From Tessaracoccus antarcticus (GTDB lineage Bacteria; Actinomycetota; Actinomycetes; Propionibacteriales; Propionibacteriaceae): 64,000 bases of DNA. Below the pieces are notes generated by a model. The model was not told where the DNA came from and searched no databases. It worked only from the letters and a program-made list of their open reading frames with translations. This document shows positions 11,208-21,132 of this stretch, one piece after another (the stretch's first letter is position 1; every line of letters begins with the position of its first letter). The translations under genes were made by a program, and so were the position numbers. The DNA lies in contig NZ_REFW01000002.1 in the NCBI RefSeq assembly GCF_003688855.1, forward strand, positions 248,001 through 312,000, in the 5' to 3' direction.

Positions 11208-12983
11208 GTGATCGAGAAGATGTCCCGCCTGTTCGTCCGCACGCTGCGGGATGATCCCGCCGACGCCGAGGTCCCCAGCCACCGCTGGCTGGTCCGCGCC
11301 GGCTACATCCGGCGCGTCGCACCCGGCATCTACTCATGGTTGCCCCTGGGGCTGAAAGTGCTGCAGAAGGTGGAGACCGTTGTCCGCGAGGAGATGGTGG
11401 CGATGGGTGCCCAGGAAGTGCACTTCCCGGCGCTGCTGCCCCGCGAACCCTTCGAGGCGACGAACCGGTGGAGCGACTACGGTGCCAACCTTTTCCGTCT
11501 GCAGGACCGCAGGGGCAATGACATGCTGCTCGGCCCCACGCACGAGGAGATCTTCACCCTCACGGTCAAGGACATGTACAACTCGTACAAGGACCTACCG
11601 CTGTCACTGTTCCAGATCCAGACCAAGTACCGCGACGAGGCGCGTCCCCGTGCCGGGGTGCTGCGGGGACGCGAGTTCGTCATGAAGGACTCCTACTCGT
11701 TCGACATCGACGACGAGGGGCTGAACGCCAGCTACCAGGCGCACCGTGACGCCTACGTGCGCATCTTCGACCGCCTCGGACTGGAGTACGTGATCGTCTC
11801 CGCCATGGCCGGTGCCATGGGTGGTTCGGCTTCGGAGGAGTTCCTGGCCGTGGCCGCCAATGGTGAGGACACGTTCGTGCGCTCACCCGGTGGTTACGCC
11901 GCGAACGTCGAGGCCGTGCGCATCGCCGTACCCGACGCCCTGCCCATCGAGGATGCTCCGGCCATCGCTGTTGTGGACACCCCTCTGGCCAGCAGTATCG
12001 CCGCCGTCGTGGATCTCCTCAATGCCGAGCATGCCCAGGACCACCCCTGGACGGCGGACCAGATGCTGAAAAACCTTGTCTTCCTCGTCACGCACCCGGA
12101 TGGCACCAGCGAGCCCCTGGCCATCGGGGTACCGGGCGACCGTGGAGTCGACGCCAAGCGACTCGAGGCGGCCTTCGAACCGTCAGTGGCCCTCCCGTTC
12201 ACCGCTGAGGACTTCGAGAAGTACCCGTCACTGAAGGTCGGCTTCATGGGCCCCGTCACCGCCACGGGGGAGGCGGTCCTCGGCGAGGAGTCCACGTCCG
12301 GCATCCGCTACGTCGTCGACCCGCGCGTGGTCACCGGCACCCACTGGGTCAGCGGCGCCAACACCGTCGGCCAGCACCTGAGCGGCGTCACCGTGGGCCG
12401 TGACTTCACCCCCGACGGCGTCCTGGACGTCGCCGACGTCCGCGAGGGCGACCCGGCCCCCGACGGATCCGGTCCCATGCAACTCGCCCGCGGCATAGAG
12501 ATGGGGCACATCTTCCAGCTCGGACGCCGCTACGCCGAGGCCCTCGGCCTGAAGGTGCTGGACCGCAACGGCAAACTCGTCACCGTCACCATGGGTTCCT
12601 ACGGCGTGGGCGTGTCCCGCGCCGTCGCCGCCGTGGCGGAGGCCACCTGTGATGACAAGGGCCTCTCCTGGCCCCTGGCGCTCGCGCCCTACCAGGTGCA
12701 GATCCTGGCCACCGGCAAGGATGCCTCCGTCTTCGAGGAGGCGGACCGTATCGCAGCCGCACTGTCGGAGCGGGGGGGGCTGGACGTGCTCGTCGACGAC
12801 CGCAAGGCCAGCCCGGGTGTGAAGTTCGCCGACGGCGAGATCCTGGGCATGCCCATCATCGTGGTGGTGGGTCGTGGCCTGGTCGACGGCGTCGTCGAGG
12901 TGCGCAACCGCGCCACCGGTGAACGTCGTGAGGTCGCCGTCGCGGATGCCGTCAGCGCTGTGCTGGAGCTTGCCGGTCGCTGA
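11208..12983 (+). CDS. proS: Prolyl-tRNA synthetase (bacterial type with editing domain)
   Basis: Charges tRNA-Pro. 591 aa from GTG 11208, chosen because AGGAAA lies 6 bp upstream and the protein then begins [17 protein letters not shown], matching the family; GTG 11196 and ATG 11220 are alternatives. Class II motifs: [20 protein letters not shown] (motif 2) and the [17 protein letters not shown] motif 3 region. An INS editing domain sits at roughly residues 220-400, and the anticodon-binding domain is at the C-terminus. Confidence 0.96.
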   Translation: MIEKMSRLFVRTLRDDPADAEVPSHRWLVRAGYIRRVAPGIYSWLPLGLKVLQKVETVVREEMVAMGAQEVHFPALLPREPFEATNRWSDYGANLFRLQDRRGNDMLLGPTHEEIFTLTVKDMYNSYKDLPLSLFQIQTKYRDEARPRAGVLRGREFVMKDSYSFDIDDEGLNASYQAHRDAYVRIFDRLGLEYVIVSAMAGAMGGSASEEFLAVAANGEDTFVRSPGGYAANVEAVRIAVPDALPIEDAPAIAVVDTPLASSIAAVVDLLNAEHAQDHPWTADQMLKNLVFLVTHPDGTSEPLAIGVPGDRGVDAKRLEAAFEPSVALPFTAEDFEKYPSLKVGFMGPVTATGEAVLGEESTSGIRYVVDPRVVTGTHWVSGANTVGQHLSGVTVGRDFTPDGVLDVADVREGDPAPDGSGPMQLARGIEMGHIFQLGRRYAEALGLKVLDRNGKLVTVTMGSYGVGVSRAVAAVAEATCDDKGLSWPLALAPYQVQILATGKDASVFEEADRIAAALSERGGLDVLVDDRKASPGVKFADGEILGMPIIVVVGRGLVDGVVEVRNRATGERREVAVADAVSAVLELAGR

Positions 12984-13029
12984 CACGTGGTCTGCGGGCG
13001 CCTCGAGCGCCCTCAGGCTTTGCCACGGC

Positions 13030-13998
13030 TCAGCGCGCGACCCATCCGGGCCAGTTCGGCAGGCGTCCGCCCCACTGGTGCACCCACTGCACCTGCGCGA
13101 GCATTGCCGTCAGCCACGTGGCGGCGCTCGTCGTGTCGGCGGCCACCACCACGCCGATGGCATCGAGGACATTGGCCTCCAGTGCAGACCAGGCCGAACG
13201 GATCTCCGCCGGCGTGGACATGGCGTTGGGCAGTTCCCATGTGCCGCCCTCGGGCGCGTCACCCGTGATGGCGGCCAGGAGCTGATTGCGCAGCGCCCGG
13301 GCGCCGTCCAGACGCAGTGTTCCTGCATCCAGCAGTGGATCCTTCCGGGACAGCCGCCCGAGGCCCACCTCCAGGGCCCGCACGAGCGCCAGGACATGGC
13401 CCAGCGCGAGCGCCAGCGACGCCGACACGTCAGGGTCGGCGAAGGGGGCGGGTTCGGCGCCGCCCTCTGCGGGGGGGAGGTCCGGACGCAGACTGGCTGC
13501 CGAGGCGGTGGCGATGGATGCGTACAGCAGCCTCTCAGCCCCGCTTCCGGCCGTGGCGATGGCAGCCTGCAGCACCGGCGAGCCCTCAGCCACGCGGGCG
13601 GTGAGCAGGGCGACGACGTCGGCGGGCGTGGCTGCCGTGGCGGGTTGTGCGGGTGTGGGGCTGGCGGGAGGGAAATCAACGGTGCCACCCGTCACCGGAT
13701 CCTCGGACTCCACGCGCGACCCATGCGCTGAAGACTGTTTCGCGACGGCGTCAAGCCATGCGAGATGCTGTGGTGTGGCGCCCCAACTGGCCGCCGTCAG
13801 CGTCGCGTCACCGATGAGGGCCGCGAACCCGGCCACCCAGTCCGCGGCTGCCGCGGCCTGCGAAGTCCGCGTGGGCGCAATCGGTTCTGCTGCTGGGCCG
13901 GGGGATCCCTGGACGACCGGGCTGGTGGTGCACCCCGCCAGGGCTGCCAGCAGGGGGAGCTGGAGGAGGCTCCGGCGGGTCGCGTGCATGGGGGACAC
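13030..13998 (-). CDS. DUF4439 ferritin-like secreted lipoprotein
   Basis: 322 aa, minus strand. The N-terminus TRRSLLQLPLLAALAGC combines a twin-arginine-like pair with a lipobox (LAGC), so it is probably exported and lipid-anchored. An Ala/Pro-rich stretch follows, and the C-terminal about 140 residues form a four-helix, ferritin-like DUF4439 domain (ALALGHVLALVRALEVGLGRL, ending in WVHQWGGRLPNWPG). Function unknown. It lies 38 bp downstream of the histidine phosphatase gene, probably in the same transcript, and converges on proS. Confidence 0.8.
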   Translation of the reverse strand: MSPMHATRRSLLQLPLLAALAGCTTSPVVQGSPGPAAEPIAPTRTSQAAAAADWVAGFAALIGDATLTAASWGATPQHLAWLDAVAKQSSAHGSRVESEDPVTGGTVDFPPASPTPAQPATAATPADVVALLTARVAEGSPVLQAAIATAGSGAERLLYASIATASAASLRPDLPPAEGGAEPAPFADPDVSASLALALGHVLALVRALEVGLGRLSRKDPLLDAGTLRLDGARALRNQLLAAITGDAPEGGTWELPNAMSTPAEIRSAWSALEANVLDAIGVVVAADTTSAATWLTAMLAQVQWVHQWGGRLPNWPGWVAR

Positions 13999-14036
13999 CC
14001 TAACCGTCCTCCCCCCGACGGCGCGCAGTGGCTGGC

Positions 14037-14642
14037 TCAGTCCTCAGCGTTCCAGCGCACGATGGCCGGGTTGTCCTTCTCGTAGCCCAGCACGCTGATG
14101 GTGCCCGTCTGGAGGGGGAAGTGCTTTGCCATCGCCACCTCCACGCCCAGCCATTCCATGGCGAGCGCGCGTAGCGAGTGGCCGTGCGCGAACACGATGG
14201 CGCGTTCGACGCCGGATGCCCTCACCCGGTCCACCACACGTTGGAGCCGCACCGAGATGTGCTCCAGGGTTTCACCCGGCTCGTACCCGTCCCGCTCGAA
14301 CTTCGGTGCCCCGTGCGTCCAGATGCGCCAGCCCGGAACCTTCTTTCGGATCTCGTCCGACGTCAGCCCTTCGCCGGGGCCGTATGCCCACTCCACGAGG
14401 TCGTCGTCCGTTTCGGCATCCGGGAAACCGGCGCCTGCTGCCGTGTCTCGGGCTCGTCGGCGCGGGCTGGTGAGGACCAGACCGAAGTCGGTACCAGCCA
14501 GCCGTGCACCCACGCGCCGCGCGTCCTCATCACCCTCCGTGAGCAGGGGGAGGTCCGTCACCGACGTGTGCTGGCCGGACTGTGACCACTGCGTCGCCCC
14601 GTGGCGAACCAGCCACAGCTGTGTGGCATCCGTGCTTGTCAT
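14037..14642 (-). CDS. Histidine phosphatase superfamily protein
   Basis: 201 aa. The phosphohistidine motif RHG is residues 13-15 (LVRHGATQWS), the second histidine is in FAHGHSLRALAMEWLG, and the arginine-containing TSPRRRARDTA segment lies between them. This is the phosphoglycerate-mutase-like fold used for many phosphate esters; the substrate cannot be inferred. It is divergent from rimP with a 173-bp shared promoter region and upstream of the DUF4439 gene. Confidence 0.9.
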   Translation of the reverse strand: MTSTDATQLWLVRHGATQWSQSGQHTSVTDLPLLTEGDEDARRVGARLAGTDFGLVLTSPRRRARDTAAGAGFPDAETDDDLVEWAYGPGEGLTSDEIRKKVPGWRIWTHGAPKFERDGYEPGETLEHISVRLQRVVDRVRASGVERAIVFAHGHSLRALAMEWLGVEVAMAKHFPLQTGTISVLGYEKDNPAIVRWNAED

Positions 14643-14764
14643 GGTGACCTCCTGGTCTCGGGCTTCACGTTGGCTGATCCTGATCGTAGTTGTGGCGGCG
14701 GACGGGAACGGGGCTTCCTGCCAGATCGGTTGCAGGGCTGGCTGGCGAAGGCTGCCGGGACCCG

Positions 14765-14770
14765 TATGAT
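14765..14770 (+). promoter_or_regulatory. Possible -10 element for the rimP-nusA-infB operon
   Basis: TATGAT, five of six matches to the sigma-70 type consensus, 46 bp before the rimP start in the divergent intergenic region. No convincing -35 at the right distance. Confidence 0.4.
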
Positions 14771-14815
14771 TGGGCGTTCACGAACTGAGCCCACAACTTA
14801 AATCGGAGCACCCGC

Positions 14816-15406
14816 ATGCACGAACAACAGCTCACGGAGCTCATCGCTCCCATCCTCACCTGGCACGGGCTGGAGCTCGACGAACTCGACGTCAAGCCCA
14901 TGGGTAGGCGTTCACTGTTGCGCATCACGGTGGACGGCGACGGCCCTGACGGCACAGGCCCCCTGCTGGACGACATCTCCGCAGCTGCTTCGCAGATCTC
15001 GGCCGCACTCGACGTCAGCGACGCCGTGGGCGCCTCACCCTTCACGCTGGAGGTCAGCAGCCGCGGTGTCAGCAAGCCGCTGACACAGGCCAAGCACTTC
15101 CGCCGCAACGTCGGCCGGCTCGTGACCGTGACGGTGGGTACGTCGGAGATCACGGGCCGCATCCTTTCCGTGACGCAGGACGAGGTGGTGCTGGACGTCA
15201 AGGGCAAAGAGATGTCCCGCCAGTTGGCCGAGATCGACAAGGCCGTGGTGCAGGTGGAGATGAATCCCCCCAAGGCCAAGACCGTCGACTCCAGCGTCGA
15301 CGAGGCGCCGGAGTCCGATGGCGACGAAGAGTCGGAGTCCGACGAGGACGAGGACGAGGACGCCGAGTCCGACGACGAGACCACCGACACGGACGAGGAG
15401 GCCTGA
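14816..15406 (+). CDS. rimP: Ribosome maturation factor RimP
   Basis: Assists 30S assembly. 196 aa: the first about 150 residues are the two-domain RimP fold (EVSSRGVSKPLTQAKHFRRN is the conserved linker region); the last about 40 are an extremely acidic Asp/Glu/Ser tail not found in most homologues. ATG 14816 follows AATCGGAGCACCCGC. The rimP-nusA-ylxR-infB order is the classical bacterial operon; nusA starts 2 bp after the stop. Confidence 0.94.
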   Translation: MHEQQLTELIAPILTWHGLELDELDVKPMGRRSLLRITVDGDGPDGTGPLLDDISAAASQISAALDVSDAVGASPFTLEVSSRGVSKPLTQAKHFRRNVGRLVTVTVGTSEITGRILSVTQDEVVLDVKGKEMSRQLAEIDKAVVQVEMNPPKAKTVDSSVDEAPESDGDEESESDEDEDEDAESDDETTDTDEEA

Positions 15407-15408
15407 TC

Positions 15409-16383
15409 ATGGATATTGATCTGGCTGCGCTGCGCGCCATCGAGCGCGACAAGGAAATCCCCATGGATTACCTCATCACCACCCTGGAGGACGCCCTCCT
15501 CAACGCCTACGACAAGACGGAGCATCCCCTGCGGGGAGTGAAGGTGGAGATCGACCGCAAGTCCGGCAAGGTGTCGGTCCTCGCCCCCGAGTTCGGCGAT
15601 GACGACGAGGTGGTGGGCTACTACGACGACACCCCCTCCGACTTCGGTCGGGTGGCTGCCTCCACGGCCCGACAGGTGATTTTCCAGCGCCTACGGGAGG
15701 CGGAGGACGACCAGAAGTTCGGCCACTTCGCCGGACACGAGGGTGACATCCTCAACGGGATGGTGCAGGCGGACAGGGATTCCAAGACCGTGCGCGTCGA
15801 CCTCGGCGCCATGGAGGCCATCATGCCGCTCGCCGAGCAGGTCCCCGGCGAGGACTACTCCCACGGCAAGCGGCTCAAGGTGTACGTGGTGAGCGTCCGA
15901 CGTGAGCTGAAGGGCCCGCAGGTGGTTGTGTCCCGCACCCACCCCCACCTGGTGAGGAAGCTCTTCGCGCTCGAGGTGCCCGAGATTGCTCAGGGGGTGG
16001 TGGACATCATGGAGATCGCTCGGGAGGCGGGTCACCGCACCAAGATCGCCGTGCGCAGCAACAACCCCACCGTCTCGGCCAAGGGTGCGTGCATTGGCCC
16101 CATGGGCCAACGTGTCCGGGCCATCACCAACGAGTTGGGCAGCGAGAAGATCGACATCGTCGACTGGTCCGAGGACCCCACGAAGTTCGTCGCCGCCGCA
16201 CTGTCCCCGGCCAAGGTCATCTCCGTCACGGTCGTGGACCCCGCCGCGCGCTCCTGCCGGGCCATCGTCCCGGACTACCAGCTGTCCCTGGCCATCGGCC
16301 GGGAGGGTCAGAACGCTCGCCTGGCGGCGCGCCTCACCGGCTGGCGCATCGACATCCAGCCCGACACCGTCGTGGAGCACTGA
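15409..16383 (+). CDS. nusA: Transcription termination/antitermination factor NusA
   Basis: RNA-polymerase-associated factor for pausing, termination and rRNA antitermination. 324 aa: N-terminal RNAP-binding domain, S1 domain at about 130-200, and two KH domains to the C-terminus (GACIGPMGQRVRAITNEL and IGREGQNARLAARLTGWRI). As usual in actinobacteria, the C-terminal acidic repeats of E. coli NusA are absent. It begins MDIDLAALRAIERDKEIP. Confidence 0.96.
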   Translation: MDIDLAALRAIERDKEIPMDYLITTLEDALLNAYDKTEHPLRGVKVEIDRKSGKVSVLAPEFGDDDEVVGYYDDTPSDFGRVAASTARQVIFQRLREAEDDQKFGHFAGHEGDILNGMVQADRDSKTVRVDLGAMEAIMPLAEQVPGEDYSHGKRLKVYVVSVRRELKGPQVVVSRTHPHLVRKLFALEVPEIAQGVVDIMEIAREAGHRTKIAVRSNNPTVSAKGACIGPMGQRVRAITNELGSEKIDIVDWSEDPTKFVAAALSPAKVISVTVVDPAARSCRAIVPDYQLSLAIGREGQNARLAARLTGWRIDIQPDTVVEH

Positions 16384-16402
16384 GCTGGCCCCCGAACCAC
16401 CC

Positions 16403-16651
16403 GTGCGGACCTGTCTGGGTTGCCGGGGACGCAGCGCCCAGTCGGAGCTGCTCCGGCTGGTCCGCGTGGGCGACGACGTCATCGACGGGACCGCGCCCCG
16501 ACTTCCGGGGCGCGGGGGCTACCTGCACCGTGACCCCGCCTGCTGGAAGGTGGCGGAGCAGCGGCGCGCGGTGCAGCGTTTCTTCGGTCCCGGAGCCCTG
16601 TGGACGGCCCAGCCGCCCTCTGATTGGGATGAGACGGCGGCGACGCGGTAA
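16403..16651 (+). CDS. YlxR/DUF448 RNA-binding protein
   Basis: 82 aa from GTG 16403, giving VRTCLGCRGRSAQSELLRLV, the normal start of the family; a CTG at 16385 is an alternative and no ribosome-binding site is visible, so translation is probably coupled to nusA, 19 bp upstream. Conserved features: RTCLGCR, LPGRGGYLHRDPAC and the basic helix. The family binds RNA and in some bacteria RNase P; the exact role here is unknown. The position between nusA and infB is diagnostic. Confidence 0.9.
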   Translation: MRTCLGCRGRSAQSELLRLVRVGDDVIDGTAPRLPGRGGYLHRDPACWKVAEQRRAVQRFFGPGALWTAQPPSDWDETAATR

Positions 16652-16741
16652 GGTGGACGACGGTCCGGCGCTCACTCGCGCCCGGCACCATCATCGCAAC
16701 GTCGGAAGACTCCGGCGCAACCAGAAAGTGGGCTAACGCTC

Positions 16742-16790
16742 ATGACCACTCGATGAGTAATTACCGATGAGCAACACACCCAATCAATAG
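16742..16790 (+). promoter_or_regulatory. Three ATGA-linked mini-ORFs in the infB leader
   Basis: In the 175-bp gap between ylxR and infB, three tiny frames follow one another with overlapping stop/start codons: MTTR (16742-16756), MSNYR (16753-16770), MSNTPNQ (16767-16790). The last stop runs into the hairpin before infB. No strong ribosome-binding site is visible for the first. They may be chance, or a leader that channels ribosomes towards infB. Confidence 0.3.
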
Positions 16791-16812
16791 GTCCGGACAG
16801 AGGTCTGGTCCT
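16789..16812 (+). promoter_or_regulatory. Hairpin directly before the infB ribosome-binding site
   Basis: AGGTCCGGAC pairs with GTCTGGTCCT (one T-T mismatch, one G-U) around an AGAG loop. It ends 5 bp before the AAGGAG of infB, close enough to affect ribosome access. It is followed by TTCAAAGG, not a T tract, so it is not a terminator. Confidence 0.5.
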
Positions 16813-16826
16813 TTCAAAGGAGAGTA

Positions 16827-19751
16827 GTGGCCAAGCCTCGCGTTCATGAGATCGCAAAAGAAGTTGGAATCACCAGCAAAGAGCTGTTGAACAAGCTGAA
16901 CGAAATGGGCGAATACGTCCGCGGTCCGTCCTCCACGCTGGAAGCGCCCGTCGTGCGCAAGCTGCGTGAGACCTTGGGCACCACGGACAAGCCCGAAGCC
17001 GCGCCGGCCGCTGATGCGCGCCCGGCAGCAACCCCCGGCGCACCGAAGCCGACCCCTGCCCAGCCAGCCAGCCCCGCAGCGGCAAAGCCCACCCCGGCAG
17101 CACCCGCGGCATCCGTCACCCCTGCAGCACCGACGGCGCCCGCCGCCCCGGCCGCACAGACCACTCCGGCGACGCAGTCCTCCCCGTCGGCACCCAGGCC
17201 CGGCGCAGCCTCGGCCCCCAAGCCGGGGGTCAAGCCCGCCGCACCCAAGCCGCCCGTCCGTCCTTCCACGCCCCCGGCGCGGCCCAGCACCCCGAGCGCT
17301 CCGAGCGCGGAGCGTCATGCCCCCGCCCAGCGAGGCGACGGCGGAACACCCTCGCAGTCACCGCGTCCCGGTGCACCACGAGCTGGCGGACCCACCCCTG
17401 GACCGGCTCGCCGGCCCAGCGGACCCCGCCCCGGCAACAACCCCTTCGCACCGGCACAGGGCATGGGCACGCAGCAGCGTCGTCCCCGCCCCGAGGGTGG
17501 AGCCGGCGCGCCCGGCGCCGCCCCCCGTCGTGACGGTGCCCCCGGTGAGCGCATGCCGCGCCCCGGTGGAACCGGTGGTGCCTCCGGCATGCCGCGTCCC
17601 AACCCGGCCATGATGCCCAAGCAGCAGTCGGCCCAGATCGGAGCAGCCCCCGCACGCGGTGGTCGTCCCGGCGGTCCGGGTGGTCCCGGTGGCGGCCGCG
17701 GTCGCCCCGGTGGCGGCGGCGGCGGTGGCGGTCGTCCAGGCGGCGCACCCGGTGGTGTCGGTGGTCCGCCCATGGGCGGTTTCGCCGGTCGCCCCGGTGG
17801 CGGCGGTGGCCGTGGTCGTCCCGGCGGTACGCAGGGTGCCTTCGGGCGCGGCGGTGCCGGTGGTCGACGCGGACGCAAGTCGAAGAAGCAGCGCAGGCAA
17901 GAGTTCGACCAGATGGAGGCGCCCGCGATTGGTGGCGTCCGGCTCCGCAAGGGCGGTGGCCAGACCGTACGTCTGCGCCGCGGCGCTTCGCTGAGCGACC
18001 TGGCCGAGAAGATTGGCGTCGACGCGGCGTCGCTCGTGCAGGTGTTGTTCCACCTGGGCGAGATGGTCACGGCCACCCAGTCGGTCTCCGACGACACCCT
18101 CGAGGTGTTGGGTGCGGAGCTTGAGTACAACATCGAGGTCGTCTCGCCTGAGGACGAGGACCGCGAGCTGCTCGAGAGCTTCGACCTGGAGTTCGGAGAG
18201 GACCTCGGCGACGAGGACGACCTTGCGGCACGTCCGCCGGTCGTCACCGTCATGGGCCACGTGGACCACGGAAAGACGCGACTGCTCGACACGCTCCGCA
18301 AGAGCAACGTGGCGGGTGGCGAGGCCGGCGGTATCACGCAGGCCATCGGGGCCTACCAGGTGCAGACCACGATCGACGGCGTTGACCGTGGCATCACCTT
18401 CATCGACACCCCCGGCCACGAGGCGTTCACCGCCATGCGTGCCCGTGGTGCCAAATCCACTGACATCGCGGTTCTCGTGGTGGCGGCGGATGACGGCGTC
18501 ATGCCGCAGACGATCGAGGCGTTGAACCACGCCAAGGCGGCCGGAATCCCGGTTGTCGTCGCGGTGAACAAGATCGACAAGGAAGCAGCGGACCCGGTGC
18601 GGGTTCGCGGCGAGCTCTCCGAGTTCGGTCTCATCCCGGAGGAGTACGGGGGCGACACGCAGTTCGTCGACGTCTCCGCACTGACGGGCGAGGGCCTCGA
18701 CAGGTTGCTGGAAGCGGTCGTCCTGACCGCTGACGCAGCACTTGACCTGCGCGCCAACCCCGACATGCCTGCACAGGGTGTTGCCATCGAGGCGCACCTC
18801 GACAAGGGCCGCGGCCCCGTCGCGACCGTGCTCATCCACCGTGGAACGTTGCGCATCGGGGAATCGATCGTGGCAGGCTCGGCCTACGGCCGCGTGCGTG
18901 CCCTGATCAACGACAAGGGTGAGAACCTCACTGAGGCCCCACCGTCGATGCCGGTGCAGGTCCTCGGACTCACCGCTGTTCCCGGCGCCGGCGACAACGT
19001 GCTGGTCGTCGACGACGACCGTATGGCACGCCAGATCGCCGACAAGCGTGGATCGCGGATGCGTGCCGCAGCCCAGGCAGTCGGTTCACGTCGCAAGACG
19101 CTGGACCAGCTGTTCGAGCAGCTCGAGAGGGGCGAGACGCAGGAACTGCTGCTCATCCTCAAGGGCGATGGCGCGGGCTCGGTGGAAGCACTCGAGGATG
19201 CGCTGTCCAAGATCGACGTGGGCGAGGAAGTCTCGCTGCGTGTCATCGACCGCGGTGTGGGTGCCATCACGGAGACCAACGTCTCCCTGGCAGCCGCCTC
19301 GAAGGCCGTCATCATCGGCTTCAACGTGCGCCCCACTGTGCACGCACAGCAGATGGCCGACCGCGAGAACGTGGACATGCGGTTCTACTCCGTCATCTAC
19401 TCCGCCATCGACGAGATCGAAGCAGCGCTCAAGGGCATGCTCAAGCCGATCTACGCCGAGGAGACACGGGGCCGGATGGAGATCCGCGAGATCTTCCGCA
19501 GCTCGAAGTTCGGCAACATCGCCGGCTGCATGGTGCTGGATGGCACCATCCGCCGGAACCAGAAGGGTCGCCTGCTGCGCGACGGTGTCGTCATCTCTGA
19601 AACCTCGATCGCTTCGCTGCGTCGGGAGAAGGATGACGCCACGGAGGTCCGTGAGGGCTTCGAGTGCGGCATGACCCTGTCCAACTTCAACGACATCCGC
19701 ATCGGCGATATCGTGGAGACCTACGAAATGGTGGAGCGCGAGCGGTCCTGA
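16827..19751 (+). CDS. infB: Translation initiation factor IF-2
   Basis: GTPase that brings fMet-tRNA to the 30S P site and promotes subunit joining. 974 aa from GTG 16827 with AAAGGAGAG upstream. Order: a small N-terminal IF2N helix domain ([19 protein letters not shown]), a long Ala/Pro then Gly/Arg-rich disordered linker (about 50-350), a second IF2N domain, and the G domain with GHVDHGKT (about 476), DTPGHEAF (about 525) and NKID (about 580), then C1/C2. The linker is typical for actinobacteria. rbfA follows 44 bp later. Confidence 0.97.
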   Translation: MAKPRVHEIAKEVGITSKELLNKLNEMGEYVRGPSSTLEAPVVRKLRETLGTTDKPEAAPAADARPAATPGAPKPTPAQPASPAAAKPTPAAPAASVTPAAPTAPAAPAAQTTPATQSSPSAPRPGAASAPKPGVKPAAPKPPVRPSTPPARPSTPSAPSAERHAPAQRGDGGTPSQSPRPGAPRAGGPTPGPARRPSGPRPGNNPFAPAQGMGTQQRRPRPEGGAGAPGAAPRRDGAPGERMPRPGGTGGASGMPRPNPAMMPKQQSAQIGAAPARGGRPGGPGGPGGGRGRPGGGGGGGGRPGGAPGGVGGPPMGGFAGRPGGGGGRGRPGGTQGAFGRGGAGGRRGRKSKKQRRQEFDQMEAPAIGGVRLRKGGGQTVRLRRGASLSDLAEKIGVDAASLVQVLFHLGEMVTATQSVSDDTLEVLGAELEYNIEVVSPEDEDRELLESFDLEFGEDLGDEDDLAARPPVVTVMGHVDHGKTRLLDTLRKSNVAGGEAGGITQAIGAYQVQTTIDGVDRGITFIDTPGHEAFTAMRARGAKSTDIAVLVVAADDGVMPQTIEALNHAKAAGIPVVVAVNKIDKEAADPVRVRGELSEFGLIPEEYGGDTQFVDVSALTGEGLDRLLEAVVLTADAALDLRANPDMPAQGVAIEAHLDKGRGPVATVLIHRGTLRIGESIVAGSAYGRVRALINDKGENLTEAPPSMPVQVLGLTAVPGAGDNVLVVDDDRMARQIADKRGSRMRAAAQAVGSRRKTLDQLFEQLERGETQELLLILKGDGAGSVEALEDALSKIDVGEEVSLRVIDRGVGAITETNVSLAAASKAVIIGFNVRPTVHAQQMADRENVDMRFYSVIYSAIDEIEAALKGMLKPIYAEETRGRMEIREIFRSSKFGNIAGCMVLDGTIRRNQKGRLLRDGVVISETSIASLRREKDDATEVREGFECGMTLSNFNDIRIGDIVETYEMVERERS

Positions 19752-19795
19752 TCGCTCTCGTCCGGTCCGTCGGCTTCGGCCAACCAGGAGGAATC

Positions 19796-20233
19796 ATGGC
19801 AAACCCCCGCAACGCCAAGCTGGCGGACCAGATCAAGGTGATTCTGGCGACGACGATTGAACGTCGTGTCAAGGATCCCCGCCTTGGGTTCGTGACCCTC
19901 ACGGAAGTCCGCCTCACCGGCGACAACCGTGAGGCCACGGCCTTTTACACCGTGCTCGGTGACGAAGATGACCGAGCCGCAACCGCGGCCGCGCTGGAGT
20001 CCGCCAAGGGCATGCTCCGCTCAACCGTCGGGGGCCAGTTGGGGATGAAGTTCACCCCGTCGCTGGCGTTCATGCTTGACGCCACCCCTGAGGTGGCCAA
20101 GAGCATGGAGGACCTGCTGGCCCGGGTCCAGACCCTCGACGCGGAGGCCGCCTCGCACTCCGACGGCAAAACCTTCGCCGGCGATGCGGACCCGTACAAG
20201 AAGCCGCGTGAAGAGAGTGACGACGACGAGTGA
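19796..20233 (+). CDS. rbfA: Ribosome-binding factor A
   Basis: 30S maturation factor acting near the 16S rRNA 5' end. 145 aa from ATG 19796, which has a perfect AGGAGG 5 bp upstream; a longer upstream frame overlaps infB and is not homologous. The KH-like core includes RVKDPRLGFVTLTEVRLTGD; the C-terminal about 30 residues are a charged extension. The stop overlaps the truB GTG start (GTGA). Confidence 0.95.
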   Translation: MANPRNAKLADQIKVILATTIERRVKDPRLGFVTLTEVRLTGDNREATAFYTVLGDEDDRAATAAALESAKGMLRSTVGGQLGMKFTPSLAFMLDATPEVAKSMEDLLARVQTLDAEAASHSDGKTFAGDADPYKKPREESDDDE

Positions 20234-21132
20234 CGCCCTCTCCTGGGACCGTCGGCTCGGGCATCGTCGTGGTGGACAAGCCCGGCGGGCTCACCTCGCA
20301 CCAAGTGGTCGGCACACTTCGCCGGCTCCTTGGAACACGCAAGGTGGGCCACGCCGGCACCCTCGACCCGATGGCCACGGGTGTGCTCATTCTCGGCGTC
20401 AACCGGGCCACGCGACTGCTCGGCCACCTGGCCCTGCACGACAAGTCCTATCTGGCCACCATCCGTCTGGGTGAGCGCTCCACCACGGACGACGCCGAGG
20501 GCACCGTCGAGCCCGTCGCCGACGCCTCCCACCTGACGCTCGACGTCATCGATGAGGCGTGCGGACCGCTCCGCGGCCACATCAGCCAAGTGCCCAGCAG
20601 TGTCTCGGCCATCAAGGTCAACGGCCAGCGCGCCTACAAACTGGTGCGTGACGGTGAAACAGTCCAGCTGAAATCCCGTGATGTCGAGGTGTCGCACCTG
20701 GAGATCCTCGACGTCCGCCCCGGCGATGGGGTCTGCGACGTCGACGTGGACGTGGCCTGCTCGACGGGCACCTACATCAGGGCCATCGCCCGCGACCTCG
20801 GTGACGCCCTCGGCGTGGGCGGCCACCTCACGGCCCTGCGCCGCACACGCATCGGTGGCTACGACCTCTCCTCTGCTGTGGTCCTGCAGGACGACGCGCC
20901 CACGCTCATGCCCATGGCCGACGCCGCCCGCCTCAGCTTCCCCTGCGTGGACGTGAGCGCCGCCCAGGCGGCAGACATCCTCGTGGGTCGTCGACTGGAG
21001 ATGGCCGTCCCCGCCGAGGTGACCGGCATGCTCTCACCGCAGGATGAGCTGCTGGCCCTCTACAGGCCGGACGGCGACGGTTCACGTCCGCTGGCGGTGC
21101 TCGTGGCTCCCGAGCCGGGGGAGACCCCGTGA
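20230..21132 (+). CDS. truB: tRNA pseudouridine-55 synthase
   Basis: Makes pseudouridine at position 55 of the tRNA T-loop. 300 aa from GTG 20230. Begins with the conserved VVDKPGGLTSHQVV; the catalytic aspartate is D46 in HAGTLDPMATG; STGTYIRAIARDLG is the second conserved block. The C-terminus carries the actinobacterial TruB C-terminal/PUA-like region. Four-base overlaps with rbfA and ribF indicate coupled translation. Confidence 0.96.
   Translation: MTPSPGTVGSGIVVVDKPGGLTSHQVVGTLRRLLGTRKVGHAGTLDPMATGVLILGVNRATRLLGHLALHDKSYLATIRLGERSTTDDAEGTVEPVADASHLTLDVIDEACGPLRGHISQVPSSVSAIKVNGQRAYKLVRDGETVQLKSRDVEVSHLEILDVRPGDGVCDVDVDVACSTGTYIRAIARDLGDALGVGGHLTALRRTRIGGYDLSSAVVLQDDAPTLMPMADAARLSFPCVDVSAAQAADILVGRRLEMAVPAEVTGMLSPQDELLALYRPDGDGSRPLAVLVAPEPGETP

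Noticed and set aside
17640-17880. Repetitive G-rich stretch considered as a repeat array or CRISPR-like region
   Set aside because: It is the Gly/Arg-rich linker of IF2, in frame throughout, with no spacer/repeat periodicity.
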